Made by a program: the position numbers and the translations under genes
NCBI RefSeq assembly: GCF_002699985.1
Contig: NZ_LKBT01000002.1
Location: forward strand, 1-64,000
Direction: 5' to 3'
Source of the DNA: Pseudomonas sp. ICMP 561
GTDB taxonomy: Bacteria; Pseudomonadota; Gammaproteobacteria; Pseudomonadales; Pseudomonadaceae
DNA: 64,000 nt
Notes under the pieces: model-generated
Seen by the model: the letters and a program-made list of their open reading frames with translations, nothing else
Told to the model about the DNA's origin: nothing
Databases searched by the model: none
Part shown: piece by piece, positions 26,101 through 34,280 of the stretch
How positions within the stretch are numbered: the first letter of the stretch is position 1
How the letters are laid out: each line of letters starts with the position of its first letter

Positions 26101-26148
26101 GATTGCTTCCTCTCAATTGTCTTACCCTTCCTTTAACGACAAAGGGAG

Positions 26149-26184
26149 TAAAAACTTGCCCTGATAAGGTTGTAGGAAATTTCC
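26149..26184 (-). promoter_or_regulatory. Conserved leader of MNIN-family member C
   Basis: On the minus strand GGAAATTTCCTACAACC is followed by TTATCAGGGCAAGTTTTTA, 48 bp before the ATG. Here GGAAATTTCC is a perfect 10-bp palindrome, which supports a dimeric protein site at this position. Confidence 0.62.
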
Positions 26185-26314
26185 GGAGGAGATTGTTTTG
26201 ATACACCGTTCTCATAAATGAGTTTTTGTTAGTTATACCGTTTCTTGAGGGTTGCATTTCTATTGTCAGAGAAAGGGCAGCCCTAATCTTTACCCAGTGG
26301 AGAGTCCTATCACG

Positions 26315-27022
26315 CTACGCGTATGTATTGATTCGAGGTTCTGATCTCATCGGAGCATGGCTCTTTACCATTTGTAAGGCTCTTTCATAATAATCATTTT
26401 GCGAGGTGTTAAGGATGTCTCTGTAGTCAATGATCGATTGGAAGTTTTGCCTGTTCAGGTTGTACTTGCCACCAAAATCCTTGGTGTGATCCACTACCGT
26501 CATCAGCGCTTTGGAGTGAGCGTGAACAGTATTTCTAAAATCTTTGAATTTATTGATTTCGTCGGTCAACCACAGTTTGTCCGCTTCATTTAATGGCTGT
26601 CGTCCGTCTAATATCTTTATGTTTGCGTTTTCGTCGAGTGTGAAGCCATAATTTGTTGAAACAATATCGGGTCGTAGATCTTTAATGTGTTCGGAGAACT
26701 CTTCAAATGCAGAGTTTATTTTGGTCAGTTTTCCGGATGCTTCAGAAATAATGTCGAGTAAATACATTCCATCCTTACACATTTCCATAAGTGGATCATC
26801 AAACTTCAGCTTTAGCCAAGGCGCTTCTTCATAAACGTAATGCTCGACTTCTTCCGCCCTTCCGGGGGCTTTTGCGCCTGGGTCCAGCGCGAGTTTATCC
26901 ACGCTATCCGTCTTGCCGACCACCAAGGTGTCCACCTCTGTGATCGGCTTTTCAATACCCCTGACCTTACCAGGCACCACCGAATAAAGGTTGCTGACGC
27001 TCGCTGCAGAATTGATTTCCAA
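26315..27022 (-). CDS. MNIN-family protein of unknown function, member D
   Basis: This 235-residue protein starts MEINSAASVSNLYSVVPGKV and ends RSEPRINTYA. It shares with member C the central VEHYVYEEAPWLKLKFDDP segment and the whole C-terminal domain. The family pattern is a variable N-terminal part, a helical region near residue 100, a short beta hairpin (FTLDENANIKILDG) and a terminal helical domain. It contains no cysteine. Function unknown; it is not accompanied by a secreted partner, unlike A and B. Confidence 0.8.
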   Translation of the reverse strand: MEINSAASVSNLYSVVPGKVRGIEKPITEVDTLVVGKTDSVDKLALDPGAKAPGRAEEVEHYVYEEAPWLKLKFDDPLMEMCKDGMYLLDIISEASGKLTKINSAFEEFSEHIKDLRPDIVSTNYGFTLDENANIKILDGRQPLNEADKLWLTDEINKFKDFRNTVHAHSKALMTVVDHTKDFGGKYNLNRQNFQSIIDYRDILNTSQNDYYERALQMVKSHAPMRSEPRINTYA

Positions 27023-27071
27023 AATGACTTCCTCTTGAGTTTCCTTACCTCTTTCTTAGCGGCCAATGAAG

Positions 27072-27107
27072 AAAAAACTTGGCCTGATAAAGGTGTAGGA
27101 AACTTCT
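27072..27107 (-). promoter_or_regulatory. Conserved leader of MNIN-family member D
   Basis: On the minus strand AGAAGTTTCCTACACC is followed by TTTATCAGGCCAAGTTTTTT, 49 bp before the ATG. GGCCAA and a downstream TTGGCC can form a six-pair stem in the 5' leader of the transcript. Confidence 0.6.
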
Positions 27108-27135
27108 GAGAGGAGGCCTTAATGTGACGCTGGTC

Positions 27136-28278
27136 TCAAACTGCGACCGCATTTGCAGGTTTTGGTCGGCCAAGGCGTTTGTTCAGGTCGAGCCAGGCGG
27201 CCATGAGCATCATCAGGCCGAGACCGAGGAGGGCAGTGCAGACTTGCATTGGCCAGGTATCACCGGCCAGTGCGTTGATCATGTCGGCCATTGGCGCGAG
27301 CAAGACGCCCAGGCAGAAGATCTCCAGCGAGTATCGCCCCATTCGGCAGGCTTGTTGCGCGGGCCAGCTTTTCACCCATGTGTTTTGTGCGGGTAACAGT
27401 TTGGCGACGCAATACGCCAAGGCCAGAAAATGCAGTAAACGCAGTGGACCCAGATCGGTCTTGTTGATCGGGTAGAGCCCATCGGCGACGAACTGCGGCA
27501 TCAGGACCGGATGCAGTACCGGGAATTTCCACGAGAATGTCATGACCGCCGCAACTAACAGATACATCGCAGAGATCATGAACAGGGGCTGCCTGGTCAG
27601 AGGCCGCGGTTCGATATCGGTTGAGGGTTTCGCTTCGGCAGTCAGTGCACACGCGCCGCCGAGCACGAACAATAATTGCCAGGCCACCGGGTTGAAGTAC
27701 CAGACGCCACCGCCTTCATAAGCCGAAATATTCCAGCCCAGCAGCGGCACCATCAGATACAGCCCAATCGACAGACCTACCGTCAGGGTCATGTTGCGCA
27801 ACATCATCGGCAGAATAAGCGGCAAGGCCAATAGCAAAAGGATGTAAAGCGGCAGCGGGTCGGTCAGGTTGGGTTTAAAGCGCAATAGCAGTTGATCGGC
27901 CAGGGCTTGCTGCGGGTCAGCGACAAAATGTTGCAGGCCCATTTCCTGAATCATGTCCCGGGTTTCTACGTAATGATTGGCAACGAAAACAATGCCCATC
28001 AGCAGCGTCAGTAGAAAGATGTGCACGACATAGAGCACCCAGGTGCGCCGCAGAATTCGTACGGTAGAAACAACAAAGCCGTCACGTCGGGCAATACGGC
28101 CATAGGCAAGGATGGCAGCGTAACCCGCCAGGAAGACGAAAATTTCCGCAGCGTCACTGAAGCCGAAGTTGCGTACGGTCAATTGGGCAAGGGGGTTGTC
28201 AGGCACGTGATCCCAAAAAATGAAGATCAGCGCCAGGCCCCGAAAGAAGTCGATGCGCAGGTCGCGTCCGTTAGTCAT
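27136..28278 (-). CDS. opgC: OpgC-family membrane acyltransferase (periplasmic glucan modification)
   Basis: This 380-residue protein has about ten membrane segments and the N-terminal RDLRIDFFRGLALIFIFWDHVPDN, typical of OpgC, which succinylates osmoregulated periplasmic glucans. His in DHVPDN and NFGFSDAAEIFVFLAGY also fit the family. The last 25 residues (LDLNKRLGRPKPANAVAV) are cytoplasmic. It returns to the G+C-rich composition of the host, so it marks the right edge of the A/T-rich block. opgG and opgH are not in this window. Confidence 0.88.
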   Translation of the reverse strand: MTNGRDLRIDFFRGLALIFIFWDHVPDNPLAQLTVRNFGFSDAAEIFVFLAGYAAILAYGRIARRDGFVVSTVRILRRTWVLYVVHIFLLTLLMGIVFVANHYVETRDMIQEMGLQHFVADPQQALADQLLLRFKPNLTDPLPLYILLLLALPLILPMMLRNMTLTVGLSIGLYLMVPLLGWNISAYEGGGVWYFNPVAWQLLFVLGGACALTAEAKPSTDIEPRPLTRQPLFMISAMYLLVAAVMTFSWKFPVLHPVLMPQFVADGLYPINKTDLGPLRLLHFLALAYCVAKLLPAQNTWVKSWPAQQACRMGRYSLEIFCLGVLLAPMADMINALAGDTWPMQVCTALLGLGLMMLMAAWLDLNKRLGRPKPANAVAV

Positions 28279-28580
28279 AACGGTAGGCTCTTTAATGTTG
28301 TAAGGGATAAAGATCAGCCGCGAGGGCTCTAGGTTCCGCGCCGCCGGTCACTCAAGGTGGCCTGGCTTGTCCGGCGGCGCGGCAGGGTGGAGGATTTTCA
28401 GTGCAAATGCAAAGGCAGGCTAATTACAGAATGTCTCGATACCGTCAGGTGCCTGGAGAGGGCCTCCGACCATTGGTCATACGCCATTGATGGTGGTGAC
28501 CTTTAATTAGTTTGTCATCCAGTGGTGCTGTCGGTTGTCAGGGAAGCCGGTAAGTGATGTGAAGCCAGGGTGATGCCCGC
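28279..28580. other. Intergenic region before the gtr operon
   Basis: This is the divergent promoter region between opgC and gtrA. I see no palindromic element, repeat or gene, and no cluster of GATC sites such as controls phase-variable gtr operons in enterobacteria. Confidence 0.5.
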
Positions 28581-28952
28581 ATGACACCTGATCTAAGAGG
28601 ATTTTCACGCTATCTGTTGATAGGCATCTGCAACACTGTTATCCATTGGACGGTGTTTCTTGTCTTGTGCCTGGGTTGGTTCGCCCCTCAATCTTTGGGC
28701 AATCTGGTCGGCTTTGTTGTAGCTGCTTCTTTCTCGTTTTACGCCAATGCTCTTTATACCTTCAGCGCTCGATTGTCATGGTCGGGCTATCTGCTTTTCA
28801 TGTTCTTCATGGGGGCGATGAGCTTTATTGTTGGCCATATATCGGATGGGCAAGGGACACCTCTGCTGGTGACGCTTGTTGTTTCTTCAGGGCTTAGCTT
28901 GAGCCTTGGCTATTGCTGCTCCAGGTATCTGATTTTCAGGAGGCACCCTTGA
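28581..28952 (+). CDS. gtrA: GtrA-family flippase-like membrane protein
   Basis: This 123-residue protein has four membrane segments, with family features FSRYLLIGICNTVIHW near the start and ASFSFYANALYTF in the middle. GtrA is thought to flip undecaprenyl-phosphate-linked glucose across the inner membrane. Its stop overlaps the TTG start of gtrB. It begins a three-gene O-antigen or surface polysaccharide modification operon. Confidence 0.88.
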   Translation: MTPDLRGFSRYLLIGICNTVIHWTVFLVLCLGWFAPQSLGNLVGFVVAASFSFYANALYTFSARLSWSGYLLFMFFMGAMSFIVGHISDGQGTPLLVTLVVSSGLSLSLGYCCSRYLIFRRHP

Positions 28953-29941
28953 AAATCTCCCTGATAGCGCCGGTTTTCAACGAAGCGTTGGCTATTCCAC
29001 TATTTTACCAAGCTGTCAGGCAGGAACCCTGGTTGCACGGAAACACCGTGCAGATTGTCTTTATCAATGACGGCAGCACCGATCAAACCGAACAGGTAGT
29101 TCGGGCACTGATTGCGGGTGATGACGAAGTGCTGCTGATAAACCTGTCCCGGAACTTTGGCAAAGAAGCCGCCCTTCTCGCTGGCCTCGAATACGCCAGT
29201 GGCGATGCCGCCATTCCAATAGACGTCGATTTGCAGGACCCGATCAGCGTTATTCCACGCATGGTCATTGAGTGGCAAAGAGGAGCCGATGTGGTGTTGG
29301 CCAGGCGCCAGGACCGCTCGGTTGACAGTCGTTTGAAACGTTACGCGGCCGCGTTTTTTTATCGGGTCATGAATGTCATTGGTAGTACACGGATTGAAGC
29401 AAACGTAGGTGACTTCCGCCTGATGGATCGCAAGGTCGTGGACGTTATAAAAGCACTGCCGGAGCATGAATTGTTCATGAAAGGATTACTTTCCTGGGCG
29501 GGTTTTCATACCGTGATTGTTGACTATGAAAGAGCCGCCAGGGTTGCCGGGCAGACGAAATTCAATGCCCGCAAACTTTGGCATCTGGCCCTGGATGGCG
29601 TTACTTCTTTCAGCACCGTACCGCTCCGGATATGGACCTATGTGGGCTGTACGCTGTCGTTAATTGCGGTGTGCTACGGGTTTTACCGTGCGGTGGACTG
29701 GTTGATGTGGGATAGCGATATTCCTGACTATTGGCCGCTGATGACGGCCTTGTTATTTTTTAGCGGTATTCAACTTATCGGGATTGGTGTTTTAGGAGAG
29801 TATGTTGGTCGCATTTATATAGAGGCCAAGCGCAGGCCTCGGTATGTTGTGAATAGCGTCGCCAGTCGTCGCGCATATTCGGTGGTCACGCCCACGGGCG
29901 AATATAGCCGAGGGGATGAACATGCCAAACCTATTGAATAG
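28949..29941 (+). CDS. gtrB: GtrB-type bactoprenol glucosyltransferase (GT2)
   Basis: This 330-residue protein has an N-terminal GT2 domain (ISLIAPVFNEALAIPLF; INDGSTDQTEQV; DVDLQDP as the metal-binding region) and two C-terminal membrane segments (about 235-310). It transfers glucose from UDP-glucose to undecaprenyl phosphate. TTG 28949 was chosen because AGGAGG lies 5 bp upstream and the next residues KISLIAPV begin the domain; it overlaps the gtrA stop as TTGA. The reading frame extends back to 28913 without similarity. Confidence 0.88.
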   Translation: MKISLIAPVFNEALAIPLFYQAVRQEPWLHGNTVQIVFINDGSTDQTEQVVRALIAGDDEVLLINLSRNFGKEAALLAGLEYASGDAAIPIDVDLQDPISVIPRMVIEWQRGADVVLARRQDRSVDSRLKRYAAAFFYRVMNVIGSTRIEANVGDFRLMDRKVVDVIKALPEHELFMKGLLSWAGFHTVIVDYERAARVAGQTKFNARKLWHLALDGVTSFSTVPLRIWTYVGCTLSLIAVCYGFYRAVDWLMWDSDIPDYWPLMTALLFFSGIQLIGIGVLGEYVGRIYIEAKRRPRYVVNSVASRRAYSVVTPTGEYSRGDEHAKPIE

Positions 29942-31409
29942 AGAACTGTCGCAGGCAGAGCTGTTTTTATTTTTCATCATTGCATTGGCTGTGTTTGTTT
30001 TTCCTGTTATTCAATCCGATTATCCTAATTACGATGATCGGGCTCGCGCGTTGGTGTTTCCTGAAAATAATTGGACTCCCGAAGGGCGAGTGTTGACTGA
30101 AATTTTAGTTAATGCGCTTAGCTTTACTTCCAAGACACCAAACTTTTTCCCTTTTTCATATGTATTCGCATTACCTGCAGCTGCCCTGGCCCTACGAACG
30201 CTCGTAAAGCATTATTATGCTCGATGTCAGCTATCAGATTGTCTTGTAGTATTGCCGTTATTTTACAGTCCATTTTTACTGGGGATACTGACTTACCAGT
30301 ACGATGGGCCAGCTTTTATGATTGGCCTTTCAGCAGTGATTTTATCCGTCACTTATGATTCACCCACGTCTGGAAAGAAAATACTGGTCCCCCCCGTAAT
30401 GCTCGCTATTGGGTTGGCGTTCCACCAGCTGACGTTCAATATATTATTAGGGCTCCTGTGTATTGAAATGGCTGAGTATATATCACGCGGTTTTTCGTTT
30501 CGTGCAATGACCCAGTGGCTGGTCAAACGAGTCGTGCACATAATATTGGCGTTGCTGATATACGGTGTCACCGTCTATCCGCTCATGAGTGAAGAGCGTA
30601 CCGCGTTTCTCGCTTTTGATTCGCAGTGGGCAGGCACTGTCGCAACGCGGCTATGTGTGGTCTATGACCGGGTAGCTTTACTGGTGACATCAGGAAATCG
30701 ATGGCTTTGTGTGGGCGTCCTGACCGGAGCGGTAATCGGCTATGTCTGGACGTTGTTGTGTATTTTAAACTGTAAAAATTCCTTGAAAGAAAAGGTCGCT
30801 TTGGGGATTGCCTATTGTGTCTCAATGCCTCTTCTACTGCTCACTATTCCAGGGTTTACCTTATTGCTGGATTATTTTGATCCGGCCGCCAGAGTGCTGC
30901 TCGGGCTGGGTCCCGTGTTGGTGGGTCTCCTGCTCTTTGCGCATAAATTCCTAAAATTACTGGCCCCGTGGACTACTATTATTTTGATGATTCCCGTGCT
31001 GTGCATGTTGTCATTTTCTTATATGTACGGTCGCGTTTTAGTAACGCAGAAAGCGCTGGAAGACAGCGTGCTGCACTCATTGGCTTATGATATTAACTCT
31101 CGTCCCGAGCTTAGAAAGCTTGATGTGATATATTTGGTGCAGCCACAGAATTCAGCGCGATGGCTGCCCGCCAGCGCTGGGGTGCTGGAGGAAATTCCGG
31201 CCCTTGGTTATATCTTAAATAAAACACGCATTTTGGCAGTTGCGCACTTTCCAAGTGTGGGTGTTGAGAATGTCAGGCATGGGCAGTGGGCAGTGTTCCC
31301 TTCCCCAGCGGGAAAGCAACAGGTAGTTGAGAACAGATATTATGACATTCATGTGTTGGACCATAACGGTTATATTTATATGAAGAATATAATCGGCGTT
31401 GAGCACTGA
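29922..31409 (+). CDS. Polytopic glucosyltransferase GtrII-like (O-antigen modification)
   Basis: This 495-residue protein has about ten membrane segments and a C-terminal periplasmic domain (about 390-495). An acidic loop after the first segment (DYPNYDDRARAL) resembles the Asp-rich motif of GT-C enzymes. The serotype-specific third gene of gtr operons is typically such a protein, which moves glucose from the lipid carrier to O-antigen. It overlaps gtrB by 20 bp; ATG 29922 has AGGGG 6 bp upstream. Base composition is A/T-richer than gtrA, consistent with exchange of the specific gene. Confidence 0.78.
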   Translation: MPNLLNRELSQAELFLFFIIALAVFVFPVIQSDYPNYDDRARALVFPENNWTPEGRVLTEILVNALSFTSKTPNFFPFSYVFALPAAALALRTLVKHYYARCQLSDCLVVLPLFYSPFLLGILTYQYDGPAFMIGLSAVILSVTYDSPTSGKKILVPPVMLAIGLAFHQLTFNILLGLLCIEMAEYISRGFSFRAMTQWLVKRVVHIILALLIYGVTVYPLMSEERTAFLAFDSQWAGTVATRLCVVYDRVALLVTSGNRWLCVGVLTGAVIGYVWTLLCILNCKNSLKEKVALGIAYCVSMPLLLLTIPGFTLLLDYFDPAARVLLGLGPVLVGLLLFAHKFLKLLAPWTTIILMIPVLCMLSFSYMYGRVLVTQKALEDSVLHSLAYDINSRPELRKLDVIYLVQPQNSARWLPASAGVLEEIPALGYILNKTRILAVAHFPSVGVENVRHGQWAVFPSPAGKQQVVENRYYDIHVLDHNGYIYMKNIIGVEH

Positions 31410-31458
31410 GTTGGAAGCTGCTCATCGCCGTGGCCACGTTGCTTATGGGACTCTTTTT

Positions 31459-33072
31459 TCAAGCGATATTATTAGGCTCAAAACTATCAGCCCGCGCCAT
31501 CTGCCACATCGTTGAATAGAAACTGCCGTCCATCTCGCCATTCAATAACTGCCCCGGCTCAAGGAACACATGGGACTGGGAAAACAGTTTGATTTCAGTG
31601 GCCGACATCCGCCGTACCAGATGTTTGGCCTCCAGTTGCGAAGGATGATCCAGACCCGCAGCCGCGAGCATTTCAGCCAGCCCCTTAAGCGTATTGCGAT
31701 GGAAGTTGAAGACTCGCTCGGCTTTGTCCGGCACCACCAGTGCGCGCTGGCGCAAGGCGTCTTGAGTGGCGACCCCGGTGGGGCATTTGTTGGTGTGGCA
31801 GCTTTGCGACTGAATGCAGCCGATGGCGAACATGAAACCCCGTGCGGAGTTGGCCCAGTCTGCGCCGATGGCCAATACGCTGGCGATGTCGAAGGCGCTG
31901 ACGATCTTGCCGCTGGCGCCCAGTTTGATCTTGTCTCGCAGATTCAAGCCGACGAGGGTGTTGTGCACGAACAACAAGCCTTCGCGCATCGGGACGCCCA
32001 TGTGGTCGGTGAACTCCACCGGCGCAGCGCCGGTACCGCCTTCGGTACCATCTATCACGATAAAGTCAGGGAGAATGCCGGTGTCCAGCATGGCTTTGGC
32101 AATGCCCATGAACTCCCATGGATGCCCCAGGCAGAACTTGAAGCCCACCGGTTTGCCGCCCGAGAGTTCACGCAGTTGAGCGATGAACTGCATCAGTTCA
32201 CCAGGCGTGGAGAACGCGCTGTGGCGTGACGGTGAGACGCAGTCCTCGCCCATGAGGATGCCGCGGGTTTCGGCGATTTCCTTGGTGACCTTGTGTTTGG
32301 GCAGGATGCCGCCGTGGCCCGGCTTGGCGCCCTGGCTCAACTTGATTTCTATCATCCGGACTTGCGGATCCTGTGCTTGCGTGGCGAAGCGTTGCGGATC
32401 GAAACGGCCATCTGCCGTCCTGCAACCGAAATAACCGCTGCCCAATTCCCAGGTCAGATCGCCGCCGTATTCCCGATGATAAGGGCTGATGCTGCCTTCA
32501 CCCGTGTCATGGGCAAAATTGCCAAGCTTGGCGCCTTTGTTTAGCGCACGAATGGCATTGGCGCTGAGCGAACCAAAGCTCATCGCCGAAATGTTGAAAA
32601 TCGAGGCCGAGTAAGGCTGCGTGCATTGCGGGCCGCCGACGGTGACCCGGAACGCATTCGGATCGCTCAGTGGGGCGGGGCGCATGGAGTGGCTGATGAA
32701 CTCGAAGCCGGTCTGGTAGACATCAATCAGCGTGCCGAAAGGCTTGTCCGCTGATTCGTTCTTGGCGCGGGAATACACCAGCGAACGTTGTGCGCGGGAG
32801 AAAGGCAGGGCGTCGCTGTCGGATTCCAGCAGGTACTGACGGATCTCTGGGCGTATGGCTTCTACGGCGTAGCGAATGTTGCCGAGAATCGGGTAGTTAC
32901 GACGCACCGAGTGAGGCGACTGCAGCAGATCGATTATCCCTACCAGCGACAGCAAGGCAGTCAGCAACGTAAAGGGCCACAGCCATTCGTGGTGCCAGAA
33001 TGGCACGCTGAGCAGGGTAAAAAGCACACAACCAACGAAGAAGGCGTAACGACTGAGAATCGACAGACTCAT
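31459..33072 (-). CDS. FMN-binding glutamate synthase-family protein
   Basis: This 537-residue protein corresponds to the central FMN and iron-sulfur part of GltB, without the amidotransferase domain. Two N-terminal membrane segments (about 8-50) come first. The flavin barrel includes NISAMSFGSLSANAIRALNKGA, GEDCVSPSRHSAF and VIDGTEGGTGAAP. A 3Fe-4S cysteine set follows as CIQSQSCHTNKCPTG. Function is uncertain; membrane anchoring suggests electron transfer with a respiratory partner. It is convergent with the gtr operon and 203 bp from the next gene. Confidence 0.87.
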   Translation of the reverse strand: MSLSILSRYAFFVGCVLFTLLSVPFWHHEWLWPFTLLTALLSLVGIIDLLQSPHSVRRNYPILGNIRYAVEAIRPEIRQYLLESDSDALPFSRAQRSLVYSRAKNESADKPFGTLIDVYQTGFEFISHSMRPAPLSDPNAFRVTVGGPQCTQPYSASIFNISAMSFGSLSANAIRALNKGAKLGNFAHDTGEGSISPYHREYGGDLTWELGSGYFGCRTADGRFDPQRFATQAQDPQVRMIEIKLSQGAKPGHGGILPKHKVTKEIAETRGILMGEDCVSPSRHSAFSTPGELMQFIAQLRELSGGKPVGFKFCLGHPWEFMGIAKAMLDTGILPDFIVIDGTEGGTGAAPVEFTDHMGVPMREGLLFVHNTLVGLNLRDKIKLGASGKIVSAFDIASVLAIGADWANSARGFMFAIGCIQSQSCHTNKCPTGVATQDALRQRALVVPDKAERVFNFHRNTLKGLAEMLAAAGLDHPSQLEAKHLVRRMSATEIKLFSQSHVFLEPGQLLNGEMDGSFYSTMWQMARADSFEPNNIA

Positions 33073-33275
33073 ACGGTTTCCTGGGGGCTAAGGACGGGGT
33101 TTTCGATCTGATTTTTTTGGGATGTTTCTGGCACGGCGCTTTTACTGCGGCGACAGTCGCTGTGGTCATTCAGCAGGTCGCGAGTCAGAGGGCAGCAGGT
33201 CTTCTGTCTTCTGAAGACTATCGGCAGAATTGAGGATAGCTGAACGATAGGGATCGAGCCGGACAGGCGGCGAAT

Positions 33276-33641
33276 TCAGTCCGTCAGAACCCAGGGTTTG
33301 ATATGGCGAATACGCTCGGCCATTTCGTAGACATCCTCTCGCCCTTCATGGCTGGTCCAGCGCAGGTGTTCGATCAGCGCCTGTTCCCTGGGGTTTAGCG
33401 CGACGAAACCCAGCTCATCGGCTTTGCGCATGAAGGTATCGCGAGGTTGCGAGGGGGTACTGGCGGCGATCACTTCCTGCAGCGCGCTTTGTAGCATTGA
33501 GACATAGCCGACCAGCATCGACGGGTTGCACAGCACGTCGGTCTTGTTGACGTAGCCGTCAAGCAGGCGCAGCGAATCCCTTGCTTCGATCAGGCGGCTG
33601 TAGGCGTGGGGGGAGATTTGGTAATGATCGGGTTGAGACAT
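33276..33641 (-). CDS. XAC0095-like small conserved protein
   Basis: This 121-residue soluble protein begins MSQPDHYQISPHAYSRLIEARDSLRLLDGYV, resembling the XAC0095 group. It is mainly helical, with no signal peptide. The family assignment is from memory and moderate. Function unknown. Confidence 0.65.
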   Translation of the reverse strand: MSQPDHYQISPHAYSRLIEARDSLRLLDGYVNKTDVLCNPSMLVGYVSMLQSALQEVIAASTPSQPRDTFMRKADELGFVALNPREQALIEHLRWTSHEGREDVYEMAERIRHIKPWVLTD

Positions 33642-33794
33642 GGCTTGCTTCCATCCGGCCGGTGCGCCAGGAGACCAGTCCCGGACCGTTGATCCAGCAA
33701 CGGCGGGTCGAACCTTAGCGGCTAGTGCCTACCTAATCAAGTTCACGAATGATGCAAGTCACGACAATCGATTTTGGTCTGAATAGGGTGATAT

Positions 33795-33807
33795 GTTATG
33801 TTGTAAC
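33795..33807. promoter_or_regulatory. Zur-like box before the zinc-free L31 gene
   Basis: GTTATGTTGTAAC is an interrupted palindrome (GTTA/TAAC) resembling the Zur consensus GTTATnnTATAAC. It lies 29 bp before the ATG. Zinc-starvation control of type B L31 genes is well established. Confidence 0.65.
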
Positions 33808-33836
33808 TCAAATTCACTCAGTGATTCGGAGACATC

Positions 33837-34118
33837 ATGAAACCTGATATCCACCCTGCTTACCGTCAAGTGCTGTTCCATGACACGGCAGCTGATGCGT
33901 TCTTCCTGATCGGTTCGACCGTCGATACTGATCGCACGCAAAAACACAGCGATGGCGAAACCTATCCCTACGTAGCACTCGATGTGTCGAGCGCTTCACA
34001 CCCGATGTACACCGGGCAACAACGTAAAACCACCACTGAAGGCCGAATTGCGGGCTTCAACAAGCGCTTTGCCACGTTTGGCTCTGGCGCGAAAAAAGAC
34101 ACCGCCGAAGCTGAATGA
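33837..34118 (+). CDS. rpmE2: Type B 50S ribosomal protein L31
   Basis: This 93-residue protein starts [16 protein letters not shown] and ends with a basic and acidic tail. It has no cysteine, so it is the zinc-independent form that replaces CxxC-type L31 when zinc is scarce, freeing zinc from ribosomes. The usual companion, type B L36, is not next to it. A Zur-like box precedes it and a strong terminator follows. Confidence 0.95.
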   Translation: MKPDIHPAYRQVLFHDTAADAFFLIGSTVDTDRTQKHSDGETYPYVALDVSSASHPMYTGQQRKTTTEGRIAGFNKRFATFGSGAKKDTAEAE

Positions 34119-34128
34119 TGCGGTTCTG

Positions 34129-34181
34129 TCTCACGGGATGGACGATCAGAACCTGATCCTCCATTCCGTGAGATTTTTTTT
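34129..34181 (+). terminator. Rho-independent terminator after rpmE2
   Basis: TCTCACGGGATGGA (34129-34142) pairs with TCCATTCCGTGAGA (34160-34173) with one G-T pair, followed by T8. The loop contains an inner GATCAG/CTGATC stem. Confidence 0.9.
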
Positions 34182-34280
34182 GCCTTTTTTTGACTTCGAC
34201 GACCATCTGCGCGCATCGCTACTGGACTAACGCGCGATTTTGCTTTTGACTCTGCGGCCTGAAAATCAGGAGTTGCCGCT

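Noticed and set aside
21402..27107. Type III secretion effector locus with hrp boxes
   Set aside because: The conserved leaders do not match GGAACC-N16-CCAC, and no chaperone or secretion genes are nearby.
33276..33641. Type B L36 gene expected near rpmE2
   Set aside because: No short basic frame with the L36 pattern is found on either side of rpmE2.
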